Source: an uncultured Bacteroides sp. (GTDB taxonomy: Bacteria > Bacteroidota > Bacteroidia > Bacteroidales > Bacteroidaceae). From it: DNA of 64,000 bases. Positions 34,957-44,006 of this stretch are shown one piece after another (the first letter of the stretch is position 1; the number at the start of each line of letters is the position of its first letter). The stretch covers positions 62,001 through 126,000 of the forward strand of contig CAMTOQ010000001.1 of the NCBI GenBank assembly GCA_947074205.1. Reading direction: 5' to 3'. A model generated the notes under the pieces. It had not been told where the DNA came from. It saw nothing but the letters and a program-made list of their open reading frames with translations, and ran no database searches. The position numbers and the translations under genes were made by a program.

Positions 34957-34987
34957 CCTCTGCTTTTTGAAAGACAGAGGTTTTTTC
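34957..34987 (+). terminator. Terminator of GH18 gene
   Basis: Short stem CCTCTG/CAGAGG with 12-nt loop followed by TTTTTTC, 43 bp after the stop. Confidence 0.75.
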
Positions 34988-35128
34988 TTATCCTGTCTTG
35001 TTGGATGATTGACAGTTCTCTTCTACCCAAAATATATGCATATAATATGAATTGATATGTAGTAATTTTCTATATCTTTGCCCAACATAAGTTTAACTCT
35101 AATAGCTAATTAAAAAAACATTGCGATT

Positions 35129-35515
35129 ATGGAATTTCCTACTAACGTAAAATATAGTGCGGACCACGAGTGGGTGCGTATTGAAGGCGAAGTAGCTTAC
35201 GTGGGTATCACAGACTATGCACAAGAGCAACTAGGCGACATCGTTTTTGTAGACATCCCAACAGTGGGTGAACATCTAGACACAGAAGAAGTATTTGGTA
35301 CCATCGAAGTGGTGAAGACGATCTCAGACTTGATGTTACCATTGGCAGGCGAAATCTTGGAGCAAAACGAAGCGCTCGAGAACAACCCTGAGTTGGTGAA
35401 CAACGACCCTTACGGCGAAGGCTGGATTGTAAAGGTGAAGTTCGATACCATCGAAGACTATTACAACCTGATGGATGCCGATGCCTACAAAGTAGTGGTG
35501 AACAGCCAAGGTTAA
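35129..35515 (+). CDS. gcvH: Glycine cleavage system H protein
   Basis: 128 residues, standard H-protein length. The N-terminus VKYSADHEWVRIEGEVAYVGITD is typical. The lipoylated lysine lies in GTIEVVKTISDLMLPLAGE at about residue 64. It shuttles the methylamine group between the P, T and L proteins; none of those genes is present here. A second role in lipoate relay is known for H proteins of other bacteria. purE follows after 94 bp containing only a weak hairpin. Confidence 0.96.
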   Translation: MEFPTNVKYSADHEWVRIEGEVAYVGITDYAQEQLGDIVFVDIPTVGEHLDTEEVFGTIEVVKTISDLMLPLAGEILEQNEALENNPELVNNDPYGEGWIVKVKFDTIEDYYNLMDADAYKVVVNSQG

Positions 35516-35609
35516 TCGCAGCAACAACAAAAACCTATGCCTCACCTTGCAAAAGATGGGGCATCGATTATAAATTAACTAACGCTTTAACAAGTTTATT
35601 TTTACCATT

Positions 35610-36119
35610 ATGACTCCAGTTGTAAGTATCATTATGGGCAGCACCTCCGACCTTCCGGTTATGGAAAAGGCCGCCGACCTGCTGAATGAAATGCAGATTC
35701 CTTTCGAGATCAACGCACTTTCGGCGCACCGCACACCTAAAGAGGTGGAAGACTTTGCACACGGCGCACAAGCTCGTGGATTGAAAGTGATTATCGCCGC
35801 TGCCGGTATGGCTGCCGCTCTTCCGGGAGTGATTGCTGCCAATACTACATTGCCGGTTATTGGCGTACCCATCAAGGGTTCTGTACTCGATGGCGTAGAT
35901 GCACTCTACTCTATCGTACAAATGCCTCCAGGTATCCCTGTAGCTACTGTAGCCATCAATGGCGCGATGAACGCAGCTATCCTTGCTGTACAGATGTTGG
36001 CGCTTGGCAATGCTGAGATTGCAGAACGCTTGACAGCTTACAAAGAGGGATTGAAACAAAAGATCGTGAAGGCTAATGCCGAGCTAGAAGGTATTAAATA
36101 TCCATTTAAGACTAACTAA
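35610..36119 (+). CDS. purE: N5-carboxyaminoimidazole ribonucleotide mutase
   Basis: 169 residues. The N-terminal loop IIMGSTSDLPVMEKA and the SAHRTP motif (INALSAHRTPKEVEDFA) are diagnostic of class I PurE, and AAGMAAALPGVIAANTTLPV is the conserved active-site segment. It rearranges N5-CAIR to CAIR in purine synthesis. ispG follows 28 bp later in the same direction, so the two are probably one transcript. Confidence 0.97.
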   Translation: MTPVVSIIMGSTSDLPVMEKAADLLNEMQIPFEINALSAHRTPKEVEDFAHGAQARGLKVIIAAAGMAAALPGVIAANTTLPVIGVPIKGSVLDGVDALYSIVQMPPGIPVATVAINGAMNAAILAVQMLALGNAEIAERLTAYKEGLKQKIVKANAELEGIKYPFKTN

Positions 36120-36147
36120 GCGGTCGAACAACTAAAAGATTACAACG

Positions 36148-37995
36148 ATGGACTTGTTTAACTATCAACGCAGAAAGTCGTCGGAAGTGAATATAGGGGC
36201 TGCTCCAATGGGCAGCCTTTATCCTATCCGCATACAGTCGATGACCAACACATCGACAATGGACACAGAGGCGAGTGCCGCACAAGCTCAACGCATTGCC
36301 GAAGCTGGCGGTGAGTATGTACGCCTCACCACGCAAGGGGTACGCGAAGCCGAAAACATGCGCCTCATCAATGGTGCTCTTCGCCGCGAGAAGCAGATGG
36401 TTCCTTTGGTGGCCGACGTGCATTTCAACCCAAAGGTGGCCGAAGTAGCTGCCCTCTATGCCGAGAAGGTGCGCATCAATCCGGGCAACTATGTAGACCC
36501 TGTTCGCACGTTCAAGGAGATGACTTACACCGACGAGGAGTATGCTCAAGAGGTAGAGAAGATTCGCGAACGCTTTATCCCCTTCTTGGAGATCTGCAAA
36601 ACCAACCATACGGCTATCCGCATCGGTGTGAACCACGGTTCGCTGTCCGATCGCATCATGTCGCGCTATGGCGATACCCCCGAGGGCATCGTGGAGTCGT
36701 GCATGGAATTCTTGCGCATCTGTGTAGCTGAAGGGTTTACCGATGTGGTGGTATCTATCAAAGCCTCTAACACGGTGGTGATGGTGCGTGCAGTACGTCT
36801 GCTAGCGCAAGTGATGGAGCAAGAAGGTATGAGTTTTCCTCTTCACCTAGGTGTGACCGAGGCAGGTGACGGCGAAGATGGCCGCATCAAATCGGCATTG
36901 GGTATCGGTGCATTGTTAGCCGATGGTTTGGGAGATACCATCCGTGTATCGCTTAGCGAAGAGCCGGAAGCAGAGATTCCTGTGGCACGCCGCATTGTGG
37001 ACTACATTGGCGAACGTGCCGAGCATCCTTTTATCTATGGTGAGGCGGCCGAGGAGTTCAACTACTTACAACCCGAACGTCGCAAGACGCAAGCCATCCG
37101 CAACATTGGTGGTGGTCAGCCACCGGTAGTAATTGCCGAACGCATGAGTGGCAGCTTGGAATACGATCCGAACTTCAAACCCGACTATATCTATTGTGGC
37201 CGCACGCTGCACGAACATCGCATCGAAGATACCGACTATATTGTCGATATCGAGAAGTGGGCAGGTCAACCGGGTACGTTCCCTGTATTCAAATACAACC
37301 AGGTTCGCTTAATCGATCAGTTCCCCGAAGGCTTAAAGTTCCTCTTTATGCCGTTGCAAGGCTTCACCGAAGAGGTAGCCGATGTGTTGCGTCGCAATCC
37401 CGATGTGGTATTGATCTCACAAAGTGGTCACGCCAACCGTCTAGGCGAACAACGCGCACTGGCTCATCTTTTGATGAAAGGCGAACTGCTCAACCCTATC
37501 GTCTACTTCCAACTTTATCGTGAGGAGGATGCAGAGATCTTCCAAACCAAAGCTGCGATTGATATGGGTGCATTGCTATTCGATGGCCTATGTGATGGTA
37601 TCTTCTTGATCAATATGGGCAAGGTGAGCCACGAGGTACAAGATGCTACGGCTTTCAATATCTTGCAAGGCAGCCGCACACGTATCTCTAAGACGGAGTA
37701 TATCTCTTGCCCCGGATGTGGACGTACGTTGTTCAGCTTGCAACCTACGATTGCACGTGTAAAGGCCGCTACATCGCACCTCAAAGGTCTGAAGATTGGC
37801 ATCATGGGCTGCATCGTAAACGGTCCCGGCGAGATGGCCGATGCCGACTACGGCTATGTAGGTGCAGGTCGTGGCAAGATTAGTCTATACAAACAGAAGG
37901 AGTGTGTAGCTCGCAATATCCCCGAAGAAGAAGCTGTGGAACGCCTCATCGAATTGATGAAGGAGCATGGCGACTATAGGGAGATTGAAGAGTAA
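36148..37995 (+). CDS. ispG: 4-hydroxy-3-methylbut-2-enyl diphosphate synthase, long form
   Basis: 615 residues, the long IspG form (as in plants and Bacteroidetes) with a large domain inserted between the TIM barrel and the iron-sulfur domain. N-terminal PIRIQSMTNTSTMDTEA and IRIGVNHGSLSDR mark the barrel. The C-terminal cluster cysteines are in ISCPGCGRTLFSLQ and GIMGCIVNGPGEMADADYGY. It makes HMBPP from MEcPP in the non-mevalonate isoprenoid pathway and needs reduced ferredoxin or flavodoxin. Last gene of the purE transcript. Confidence 0.97.
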   Translation: MDLFNYQRRKSSEVNIGAAPMGSLYPIRIQSMTNTSTMDTEASAAQAQRIAEAGGEYVRLTTQGVREAENMRLINGALRREKQMVPLVADVHFNPKVAEVAALYAEKVRINPGNYVDPVRTFKEMTYTDEEYAQEVEKIRERFIPFLEICKTNHTAIRIGVNHGSLSDRIMSRYGDTPEGIVESCMEFLRICVAEGFTDVVVSIKASNTVVMVRAVRLLAQVMEQEGMSFPLHLGVTEAGDGEDGRIKSALGIGALLADGLGDTIRVSLSEEPEAEIPVARRIVDYIGERAEHPFIYGEAAEEFNYLQPERRKTQAIRNIGGGQPPVVIAERMSGSLEYDPNFKPDYIYCGRTLHEHRIEDTDYIVDIEKWAGQPGTFPVFKYNQVRLIDQFPEGLKFLFMPLQGFTEEVADVLRRNPDVVLISQSGHANRLGEQRALAHLLMKGELLNPIVYFQLYREEDAEIFQTKAAIDMGALLFDGLCDGIFLINMGKVSHEVQDATAFNILQGSRTRISKTEYISCPGCGRTLFSLQPTIARVKAATSHLKGLKIGIMGCIVNGPGEMADADYGYVGAGRGKISLYKQKECVARNIPEEEAVERLIELMKEHGDYREIEE

Positions 37996-38089
37996 TACAG
38001 GTTTTGTATGTATTAGACATTGTATTTCTCCCGCGGTATGTGGGCACAGCAGGCTGTGCCGCTACAATAATGCAATTGATGAAACAAAT

Positions 38090-38124
38090 AAAGAGGGTGT
38101 GTCAACATAGGCACATCCTCTTTT
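38090..38124. terminator. Bidirectional terminator after ispG
   Basis: Stem AAAGAGGGTGTG/CACATCCTCTTT with one G-T wobble and a 10-nt loop, between convergent genes. Confidence 0.8.
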
Positions 38125-38134
38125 ATATTGGACA

Positions 38135-38671
38135 CTACTTGATTTTCAACACCGGAATATTCTCCGCACAAGCTTCCCGAAACGTCATCACCTCATCGGC
38201 CTCAGTATCAACCATTCGCAATTCGGCTATGGTGCCACCCTCTTGGGTATCGTTCATTTCGAAAGTCACTAGATAGGTGCCTTTATCGCTATCAAAGCTA
38301 TTCTGGAAATCCCACTCAAAAGTATAGAGTTGCGTGGGTATAGGATCTTGCAACTGTGTGGAATACTTCACATCGTAGATTGGTCCATAGGTCAAGGTTT
38401 GTTGACTGTTACTAACATTAGCCATCCCATATTTGCCAGTAACTGTATCTTTATAGAACAGTGTGTAGACACCTGCATCTAGCACTTCATCGGAAATATT
38501 TTGATCACCTCGTTTGGCATGAACCACCGTGAACTTTGCTATCGGCTCGTAAGACCCTATAACCTTAAGGTAGCTTTCGGACTCATATTGAGAGATTGGA
38601 ATCGACCCTTGTGCCAGCAGAGCCGATAGCATTCCACACAATGAAAAGAGAAGGAGTAACAGCTTTTTCAT
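38135..38671 (-). CDS. Small secreted hypothetical protein
   Basis: 178 residues with a clear Sec signal peptide (MKKLLLLLFSLCGMLSALLAQG, cleavage near LLAQ). There is no lipobox cysteine at the cleavage site, so it is likely periplasmic or released. The mature part looks beta-rich. No family recognised. Single gene, divergent from the KDN operon. Confidence 0.7.
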   Translation of the reverse strand: MKKLLLLLFSLCGMLSALLAQGSIPISQYESESYLKVIGSYEPIAKFTVVHAKRGDQNISDEVLDAGVYTLFYKDTVTGKYGMANVSNSQQTLTYGPIYDVKYSTQLQDPIPTQLYTFEWDFQNSFDSDKGTYLVTFEMNDTQEGGTIAELRMVDTEADEVMTFREACAENIPVLKIK

Positions 38672-38758
38672 ATCGATGTAAGAATAAGAGTTCTATATAG
38701 AAGGATAACAAAAAGATTGGGAAGGTTGTTGAGCCGACAATCTGCATATTTTTGACAA

Positions 38759-38794
38759 TTTGCGTGGGTAGAGGGGACAAAGTATTTATCTTTG
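38759..38794 (+). promoter_or_regulatory. Probable promoter of the nonulosonate operon
   Basis: -7 TATCTTTG at 38787-38794, 26 bp before the first ATG. The nearest TTTG is at 38759-38762, giving a longer-than-usual 24-nt spacer. Confidence 0.5.
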
Positions 38795-38820
38795 CGTAAA
38801 AGATATAGTAAAGACAAGAT

Positions 38821-39678
38821 ATGGCATTGGAAGACAAAATAGTCAAGGGCTTGACAGATATGTGGCAAACGCTACTCAGCGTGGTGAAGATAGTTCTCCA
38901 ATCTAAAGGCAAGAGCTCACTACCAACCACGTTCAGCAACCCTGACGAACTGCTTATTTTGGCCAACGGCCCTTCGCTCAACGAGACAGTGACTCAGCAC
39001 CCCGAGTTTGTACGCAGCAAGACCTTGTTGGCGGTGAACTTTGCGGTGAATTCACCTATGTTCGAGGAGCTAAAACCCGAAATCTACTTGATAGCCGACC
39101 CCTTGTTTTGGATTGTGCCCGAGAAGCGCGAACAGCTATTTGGTACGATGGCTCAGAAGACCACTTGGCCAATGAACTTCTTTGTACCTGCCCGTGCACT
39201 GAAAGATAAAGAGTGGAAACCGTTGATAGCCGGCAATCCCAACATACATCTGTACATCTACAACACCACTCCCATCGAAGGATATCAGGGCTTCTGCGAC
39301 CGCGTGTTCCGCTCGGGGTTGGGCGTACCTCGCCCACACAATGTGCTAATACCCTCTATCGCTGTGGGACTGCGTATGCCGTTCAAGAAGATCTATCTGG
39401 CCGGAGCCGACCACTCGTGGTTACCCGAGATCAGCGTTACCGATGACAATGTAGTGTTGATGCACCAGAAGCATTTCTATGACCAGAACCAGTCGAAAGC
39501 CGCTACAGTGAGTCAAGAGAACTTGAAGAGCGCACGCCTCTACACCATATTGCACCATATGTCGGTAGCTTTTAAATCGTACTTCGTGCTGGAAGCTTTT
39601 GCCGAGAAGATGCACAAAGAGGTGATCAACATCACCCCCAACTCCTATATCGACGCGTTTAAACGTTTGAAATTATGA
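38821..39678 (+). CDS. DUF115/MptE-like protein, putative nonulosonate transferase
   Basis: 285 residues, no signal peptide. The segment ELLILANGPSLNETV (~residue 40) matches the NGPSL loop shared by DUF115/Maf flagellar glycosyltransferases and GT42 sialyltransferases. KKIYLAGADHSWLPE (~residue 185) is the second conserved patch. DUF115 members are often auto-annotated 6-hydroxymethylpterin diphosphokinase-like, which the context does not support. Its stop overlaps the start of the cytidylyltransferase (ATGA), so it belongs to the operon making a CMP-nonulosonic acid. I infer that it transfers that sugar to a surface acceptor. Function is unproven. Confidence 0.7.
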   Translation: MALEDKIVKGLTDMWQTLLSVVKIVLQSKGKSSLPTTFSNPDELLILANGPSLNETVTQHPEFVRSKTLLAVNFAVNSPMFEELKPEIYLIADPLFWIVPEKREQLFGTMAQKTTWPMNFFVPARALKDKEWKPLIAGNPNIHLYIYNTTPIEGYQGFCDRVFRSGLGVPRPHNVLIPSIAVGLRMPFKKIYLAGADHSWLPEISVTDDNVVLMHQKHFYDQNQSKAATVSQENLKSARLYTILHHMSVAFKSYFVLEAFAEKMHKEVINITPNSYIDAFKRLKL

Positions 39679-40427
39679 AAGACGGAATCATCATACAGGC
39701 TCGCACCGGCTCTACTAGGTTGCACAACAAGATATTGCTCCCCTTCTATGGCGAGCAACGCATCATTGACATCTTGATAGAGAATGTGAAACGTAGCTGC
39801 CCCGATACCACTATCGTGTTAGCCACTACCGACCGCCCACAAGATGAGGTGTTGGCCCAAGTAGCTGCAAAGCACGGCATTGGCTGTTTCCGTGGTTCGG
39901 AAGATGATGTATTGAAGCGTTTCATTGGCGCTGCTGAAGCTTACAACATCGACCGCATTGTGCGTGTCTGCTCGGACAATCCTTTCTTGCAAACCGATAC
40001 GTTCCCGTTTTTCTTTTCCGAAGATACTAAGGCCCCTGCCGACTATCTGTCGTATGCCTTTGCCGATGGTCGTCCCACCATTAAGTCGCACCTCGGACTA
40101 TTTGCCGAACTAACCACTACCGACGCTCTTCGCTGCATCGCTGCATCGACTACAGAGAAGCTCTATGTAGAGCACGTCACCATCTACCTCTACACCCATC
40201 CCGAGGAGTTCAAGGTGCATCTGCTACCTCTCCCTGCCGAGTTGGAAGGCAGATTTGACTTGCGCTTCACCCTCGATACAGCCGAAGACTTTGCCCTGCT
40301 GCAAAAGCTCTACAAAGAGTGGATAGAAGAGACGCCCCATACCCTAGACAGCTTGCTGCAATTGGTAGAGGCGCATCCCGACTACCGCAGCCGAATGCTG
40401 GAGAACATTGCCCATAACGAGAAATAA
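39675..40427 (+). CDS. SpsF/NeuA-like cytidylyltransferase
   Basis: 250 residues of the SpsF-type nucleotidyltransferase family. N-terminal IIIQARTGSTRLHNKILLPF is the nucleotide-binding signature. RVCSDNPFLQTD carries the metal-binding Asp, and RFDLRFTLDTAEDF is the C-terminal conserved block. With a NeuB-like synthase and a KdsC-like phosphatase next to it, the likely reaction is CMP activation of a nonulosonic acid, probably KDN. Bacteroides thetaiotaomicron has a comparable synthase-phosphatase-cytidylyltransferase set. Starts within the stop of the DUF115 gene. Confidence 0.85.
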   Translation: MKDGIIIQARTGSTRLHNKILLPFYGEQRIIDILIENVKRSCPDTTIVLATTDRPQDEVLAQVAAKHGIGCFRGSEDDVLKRFIGAAEAYNIDRIVRVCSDNPFLQTDTFPFFFSEDTKAPADYLSYAFADGRPTIKSHLGLFAELTTTDALRCIAASTTEKLYVEHVTIYLYTHPEEFKVHLLPLPAELEGRFDLRFTLDTAEDFALLQKLYKEWIEETPHTLDSLLQLVEAHPDYRSRMLENIAHNEK

Positions 40428-40437
40428 CCACTAAGAT

Positions 40438-41475
40438 ATGAGTACCTATATCATCGGAGAAATTGGCCAAAACCACAATGGATCGGTGGACATAGCCAAA
40501 CTAATTGTCGAACTTGTTTCGCGCCCCGTTCGCGAGGAGGTTTTCAACATCGATCTGCGTCCAATGGATGCGGTGAAGATGACAAAACGCGACCTTCGCG
40601 AAGAGCTGGCACAGTCGCAGATGAATCGTCCCTACGATTCGCCTCACTCGTTTGGTGCCACCTATGGTGAACACCGCGACTACCTGGAGTTAAGCGACGA
40701 AGGACACCACGAGGTGTATCGTTATGCCAAATCGCTAGGACTCGACTTTGTGGAGACCCTCTGCTCGGTGGGCTGCCTGTCGTTACTGCGACTATTCACC
40801 CCCGACCGTTTGAAAGTGGCTAGCCGAGACCTCACCAATCTACCCCTACTGGAAGCATTGGCAGAGACACGCATCCCCATTATTCTCTCCACAGGTATGG
40901 CGGGCAAGAAGGAGTTGGACGAAGCTTTGGACATCATCACACGTCACCACAACGATATCTCTATCTTGCACTGTGTGTCGCAATATCCCACACACCCCGA
41001 CAACCTCAATCTGCGTACCATCAACTACCTGAAAGAGCATTACGGACAATATAAGATTGGCTTTTCCGATCACACCATCGGTATTGCAGCGCCGGTAGTT
41101 GCTGTAGGCATGGGTGCGGAGATCATCGAGAAACATATCACCATCGACCGCCGTATGAAGGGCACTGACCAACAAGGCTCATTAGGTCCCGACGGTGTGA
41201 ATCGTATGATTCGCGACATTCGCATTGCCGAACGTTGGCTAGGCCGCGACGAACTCTATATCGATCCCTCTGTTGAGGCCGCTAAGCATAAGCTAGAACG
41301 CTCTATAGCAACTCGCCATGCACTGCCCCAAGGACATATCATCAGCGAAACAGACCTACATTTGCTAAGTCCCGGTGATGGTTACAAATGGAGTCAACGC
41401 GATGCTTTAATAGGCAGACGTATTATAAAAGCAGTTGCCGAGAACGAAATCATCTATCCCGACGTTATAGAATAA
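40438..41475 (+). CDS. NeuB-family nonulosonate (KDN-9-phosphate-type) synthase
   Basis: 345 residues. The NeuB TIM barrel opens with YIIGEIGQNHNGSVDIAK and has ILSTGMAGKKELDEAL, ILHCVSQYPTH and IGFSDHTIGIAAPV, with GAEIIEKHITIDRRMKGTDQ as the active-site end. A C-terminal SAF (antifreeze-like) domain covers ~290-345. The enzyme condenses PEP with a hexose or its phosphate. An adjacent phosphatase gene implies a 9-phosphate product, as in KDN or animal-type sialic acid synthesis, instead of the free-sugar route. No GlcNAc-2-epimerase (NeuC) gene is present, which favours KDN over Neu5Ac. Specificity is inferred. Confidence 0.88.
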   Translation: MSTYIIGEIGQNHNGSVDIAKLIVELVSRPVREEVFNIDLRPMDAVKMTKRDLREELAQSQMNRPYDSPHSFGATYGEHRDYLELSDEGHHEVYRYAKSLGLDFVETLCSVGCLSLLRLFTPDRLKVASRDLTNLPLLEALAETRIPIILSTGMAGKKELDEALDIITRHHNDISILHCVSQYPTHPDNLNLRTINYLKEHYGQYKIGFSDHTIGIAAPVVAVGMGAEIIEKHITIDRRMKGTDQQGSLGPDGVNRMIRDIRIAERWLGRDELYIDPSVEAAKHKLERSIATRHALPQGHIISETDLHLLSPGDGYKWSQRDALIGRRIIKAVAENEIIYPDVIE

Positions 41476-41499
41476 ACCTACCTAAAAACCAATAAAGCT

Positions 41500-42045
41500 A
41501 TGTTACCCAAACTAGTGATTACCGATATAGATGGCGTGTGGACCGATGGCGGAATGTACTACACCCAAGAGGGCGATGTGATGAAACGTTTCTCTGTGAA
41601 AGATGGCTGGGGCGTTCTGTTCCTGCGCGAGCTAGGTATTCCGCTAGCCATTATGACAGGCGAAAACAGTCCCATCGTGCAGAAGCGTGCGGAAAAGCTG
41701 AAAGTAGATCGCTGCTATCTTGGTGTGCAAGACAAAGCGCGACTAGCCTTAGAGATCTGCCGCGAAATGAATATCAGCATGAGCGATGTGGCCTTTATTG
41801 GCGACGACCTCAACGACCTGCCCCTACTCCGTTTAGTGGGTCACAGTGCTTGTCCGCCCAACACTCCCGATTATGTGAAACGCGATGTGCGTTATGTCAC
41901 CATAGCCCATGGCGGCAACGGTGCGTTCCGCGAGTTTGTCGAACATCTGCTACAAGAGGAGAATATGCTAGAAGATAGCATAAAACGAATCTTGCTAAAG
42001 CATATCAACGACTTGCCTAAAGCGGAAGAGGAGTTTAAATTGTAA
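41500..42045 (+). CDS. KdsC-like HAD phosphatase (nonulosonate-9-phosphate)
   Basis: 181 residues, a capless C0 HAD. Motif I is VITDIDGVWTDGGMYY with both aspartates, motif II is IMTGENSP, the lysine sits in VQDKARLA, and motif IV is FIGDDLNDLPLLR. KdsC itself dephosphorylates KDO-8-phosphate. The very similar B. thetaiotaomicron enzyme BT1713 acts on KDN-9-phosphate and sits beside its synthase, as here. The 24-bp gap to the synthase and the shared terminator make it the last gene of the operon. KDO phosphatase is the alternative. Confidence 0.87.
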   Translation: MLPKLVITDIDGVWTDGGMYYTQEGDVMKRFSVKDGWGVLFLRELGIPLAIMTGENSPIVQKRAEKLKVDRCYLGVQDKARLALEICREMNISMSDVAFIGDDLNDLPLLRLVGHSACPPNTPDYVKRDVRYVTIAHGGNGAFREFVEHLLQEENMLEDSIKRILLKHINDLPKAEEEFKL

Positions 42046-42070
42046 AGAGGCTAATATTAAAACGACATAC

Positions 42071-42116
42071 AAAAAAGATGGCATTGAGCTTGTGAGTCAA
42101 TGCCATCTTCTTTTTT
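42071..42116. terminator. Bidirectional terminator of the KDN operon and M6 protease gene
   Basis: Stem AAAAAAGATGGCATTGA/TCAATGCCATCTTCTTTTTT with a 9-nt loop, A-run and T-run on either side. Confidence 0.92.
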
Positions 42117-42133
42117 ATAGTAGTCAACTAGTA

Positions 42134-43924
42134 TTAGCTGATATAAATCTTAAATGATTCACCAGTGTCAATACGGACAATATAAACACCTTGTGGCAAC
42201 GAATATTCTACTACTCTATCGGTTTTTGCAGACTCTATCTGGAAACCATTCAAATCATACAGTGAGATAGAGTGTAAACTGGGGTTTTGTATCTGTAATA
42301 CATTTCCAACAACAGTAATCTCGACAGAAGCAATTGTGCCGGCAGGAGACTGGATACCTGTAGAAAGCATATAGTCGAACGTTATCACACCATCATTTCC
42401 TTCTTTAATCTGCAGGATAGGTCTTTTTACTCGTTCACCATTATTCCACAGTGCAGCAGGAAGGCTAAAATCTGTAAAACTCATATTATTGGTTGAACCG
42501 GGGAAGGTGTCACCATCTTCATCCTCAAGCTCTTTGCTATTATCGGCTGCAATTAGTCTTACATGTTCGTATACCGCAGTAGTTGTGTTTACTCTATTGC
42601 TTCCCCATATAGCCGGCTTATAATGTATTTGTGAGATTAATAACCCATGGCCTGGAAGAGATGCATCCCACTTCACCGGTTGACGGTTTTCCATAACGAA
42701 ATACTCATTCTCATCATGATCGGACACCATGAAATAAGCCTTATTAGACTCTTCTATTGAGGTCAAGCTATGACTACCAGCCACATCAAGCACATCGGGC
42801 TGAAGCCAGCCTAGTGTATATCTTTCCATGGCTCCTAATGCAGGAGGTGTACGTGAGCCGTTGTTGTAAGAGCCAACATCCATCAAAGCCCAACGCCCCA
42901 TGCCATAAAATCCGGAATAAGTGGTATCATAAAGATCGGGTAAACCTAAAATATGACCGTACTCATGACAAAAGGTTCCAATACCATCGAGCTTAGTACC
43001 ACTGCCACCGCTTAGCTCGCATGAGCAAGCATAGTTACCAAGATATTTGCCACTGAGCTTCTTGAAGTAGACATATTCTAATGAAGCCGATTGTGGCCAA
43101 ACAGTCTCGGCTACTCCACCCTGTGCCTCGCCATGACCCGCATAAATCACATAGATAAAATCTACGGTCCCATCATTATTCATATCATATTGCGAGAAAT
43201 CGACACCCCATTCGCTATGAGCTAATAAGCAGGCATCAATAATCATTTGCGATACGTTCTCGCCTTGCGCAGTAGAAGTACCATAAAACTTTCTATTTTG
43301 TGGAAGCGTAACGGGGCCAACAACATCAAATTCCGGAATGAATTTACCACCAGACTGATCGACATAGTAGTCGCGAACACTTCCTGTAGAGTATTCTCCA
43401 GAATAGTTTTCGGCATTGATCATCTCTTTATACACGTCAAGAGTTTCGTAGTCACTGCAGAATTTCACATCTTGATATTCGGCTAGAATGACGATACCCT
43501 TTACTTTACCAACTGTAGGAAAAGATATATTGATAGCACCCGGCATGTTACTCCGAGTTGTTGCAGATAGAACATTTTCTTTCAGAAAAGCCTCCTTCAA
43601 GTCGTGAGTCTTAATACCTAAGATATAGTTATTCTCGTCTGCAGTTCTATTTTCTTTATCGGAAGCTATATATTTACCGGGTATTGCCTTACCCAACTGA
43701 TCGAGCACAGCATAATGCAGCGCTCCATTATCAGCAGCTTTCAGCAAAAGTCCATCGGCAGTTTCATAGAAATGAAAAGATTCATCTCCCTTAACACGGA
43801 CTGTAATTTCAGTACCATCGGGCTGACGATATTTACGCAAACCCGGTTTGGCAGGTATGGCATGTATAAATGAAGTTCCACATAAAAGTAGGAACAAGAG
43901 AGAAAGGATAGTAAGTTTTCTCAT
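42134..43924 (-). CDS. Secreted M6-family metalloprotease with C-terminal sorting-like domain
   Basis: 596 residues with signal peptide (to about residue 22). A ~100-residue propeptide-like region precedes the M6 (immune inhibitor A) catalytic domain. Zinc motif HExxH appears in FCHEYGHILGLPDLYD (~residue 320), with the extended LGLPDLYD typical of M6. The C-terminal ~75 residues (VVGNVLQIQNP, SLYDLNGFQIESA, LPQGVYIVRIDTGESFKIYI) match the type A sorting domain linked to type IX secretion in relatives. Whether this organism has T9SS is not visible here. Downstream on the same strand of a decayed relative. Confidence 0.9.
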   Translation of the reverse strand: MRKLTILSLLFLLLCGTSFIHAIPAKPGLRKYRQPDGTEITVRVKGDESFHFYETADGLLLKAADNGALHYAVLDQLGKAIPGKYIASDKENRTADENNYILGIKTHDLKEAFLKENVLSATTRSNMPGAINISFPTVGKVKGIVILAEYQDVKFCSDYETLDVYKEMINAENYSGEYSTGSVRDYYVDQSGGKFIPEFDVVGPVTLPQNRKFYGTSTAQGENVSQMIIDACLLAHSEWGVDFSQYDMNNDGTVDFIYVIYAGHGEAQGGVAETVWPQSASLEYVYFKKLSGKYLGNYACSCELSGGSGTKLDGIGTFCHEYGHILGLPDLYDTTYSGFYGMGRWALMDVGSYNNGSRTPPALGAMERYTLGWLQPDVLDVAGSHSLTSIEESNKAYFMVSDHDENEYFVMENRQPVKWDASLPGHGLLISQIHYKPAIWGSNRVNTTTAVYEHVRLIAADNSKELEDEDGDTFPGSTNNMSFTDFSLPAALWNNGERVKRPILQIKEGNDGVITFDYMLSTGIQSPAGTIASVEITVVGNVLQIQNPSLHSISLYDLNGFQIESAKTDRVVEYSLPQGVYIVRIDTGESFKIYIS

Positions 43925-43950
43925 ATTGCTTATTTTGAGTTAGTAAATTT

Positions 43951-43986
43951 AAAGGCATCTTCTGGGTTTCCCCCGAAAATGCCTTT
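43951..43986 (-). terminator. Terminator downstream of the decayed secreted-protein gene
   Basis: Arms AAAGGCATCTTCTGGG and CCCCGAAAATGCCTTT pair with two mismatches, closing on a short loop. Confidence 0.7.
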
Positions 43987-44006
43987 ATTATTCACTATAT
44001 CACTGA

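Noticed and set aside
38821-39678. 6-hydroxymethylpterin diphosphokinase
   Set aside because: DUF115 proteins are often labelled this way, but no folate or pterin gene is nearby and the operon is for a nonulosonic acid.
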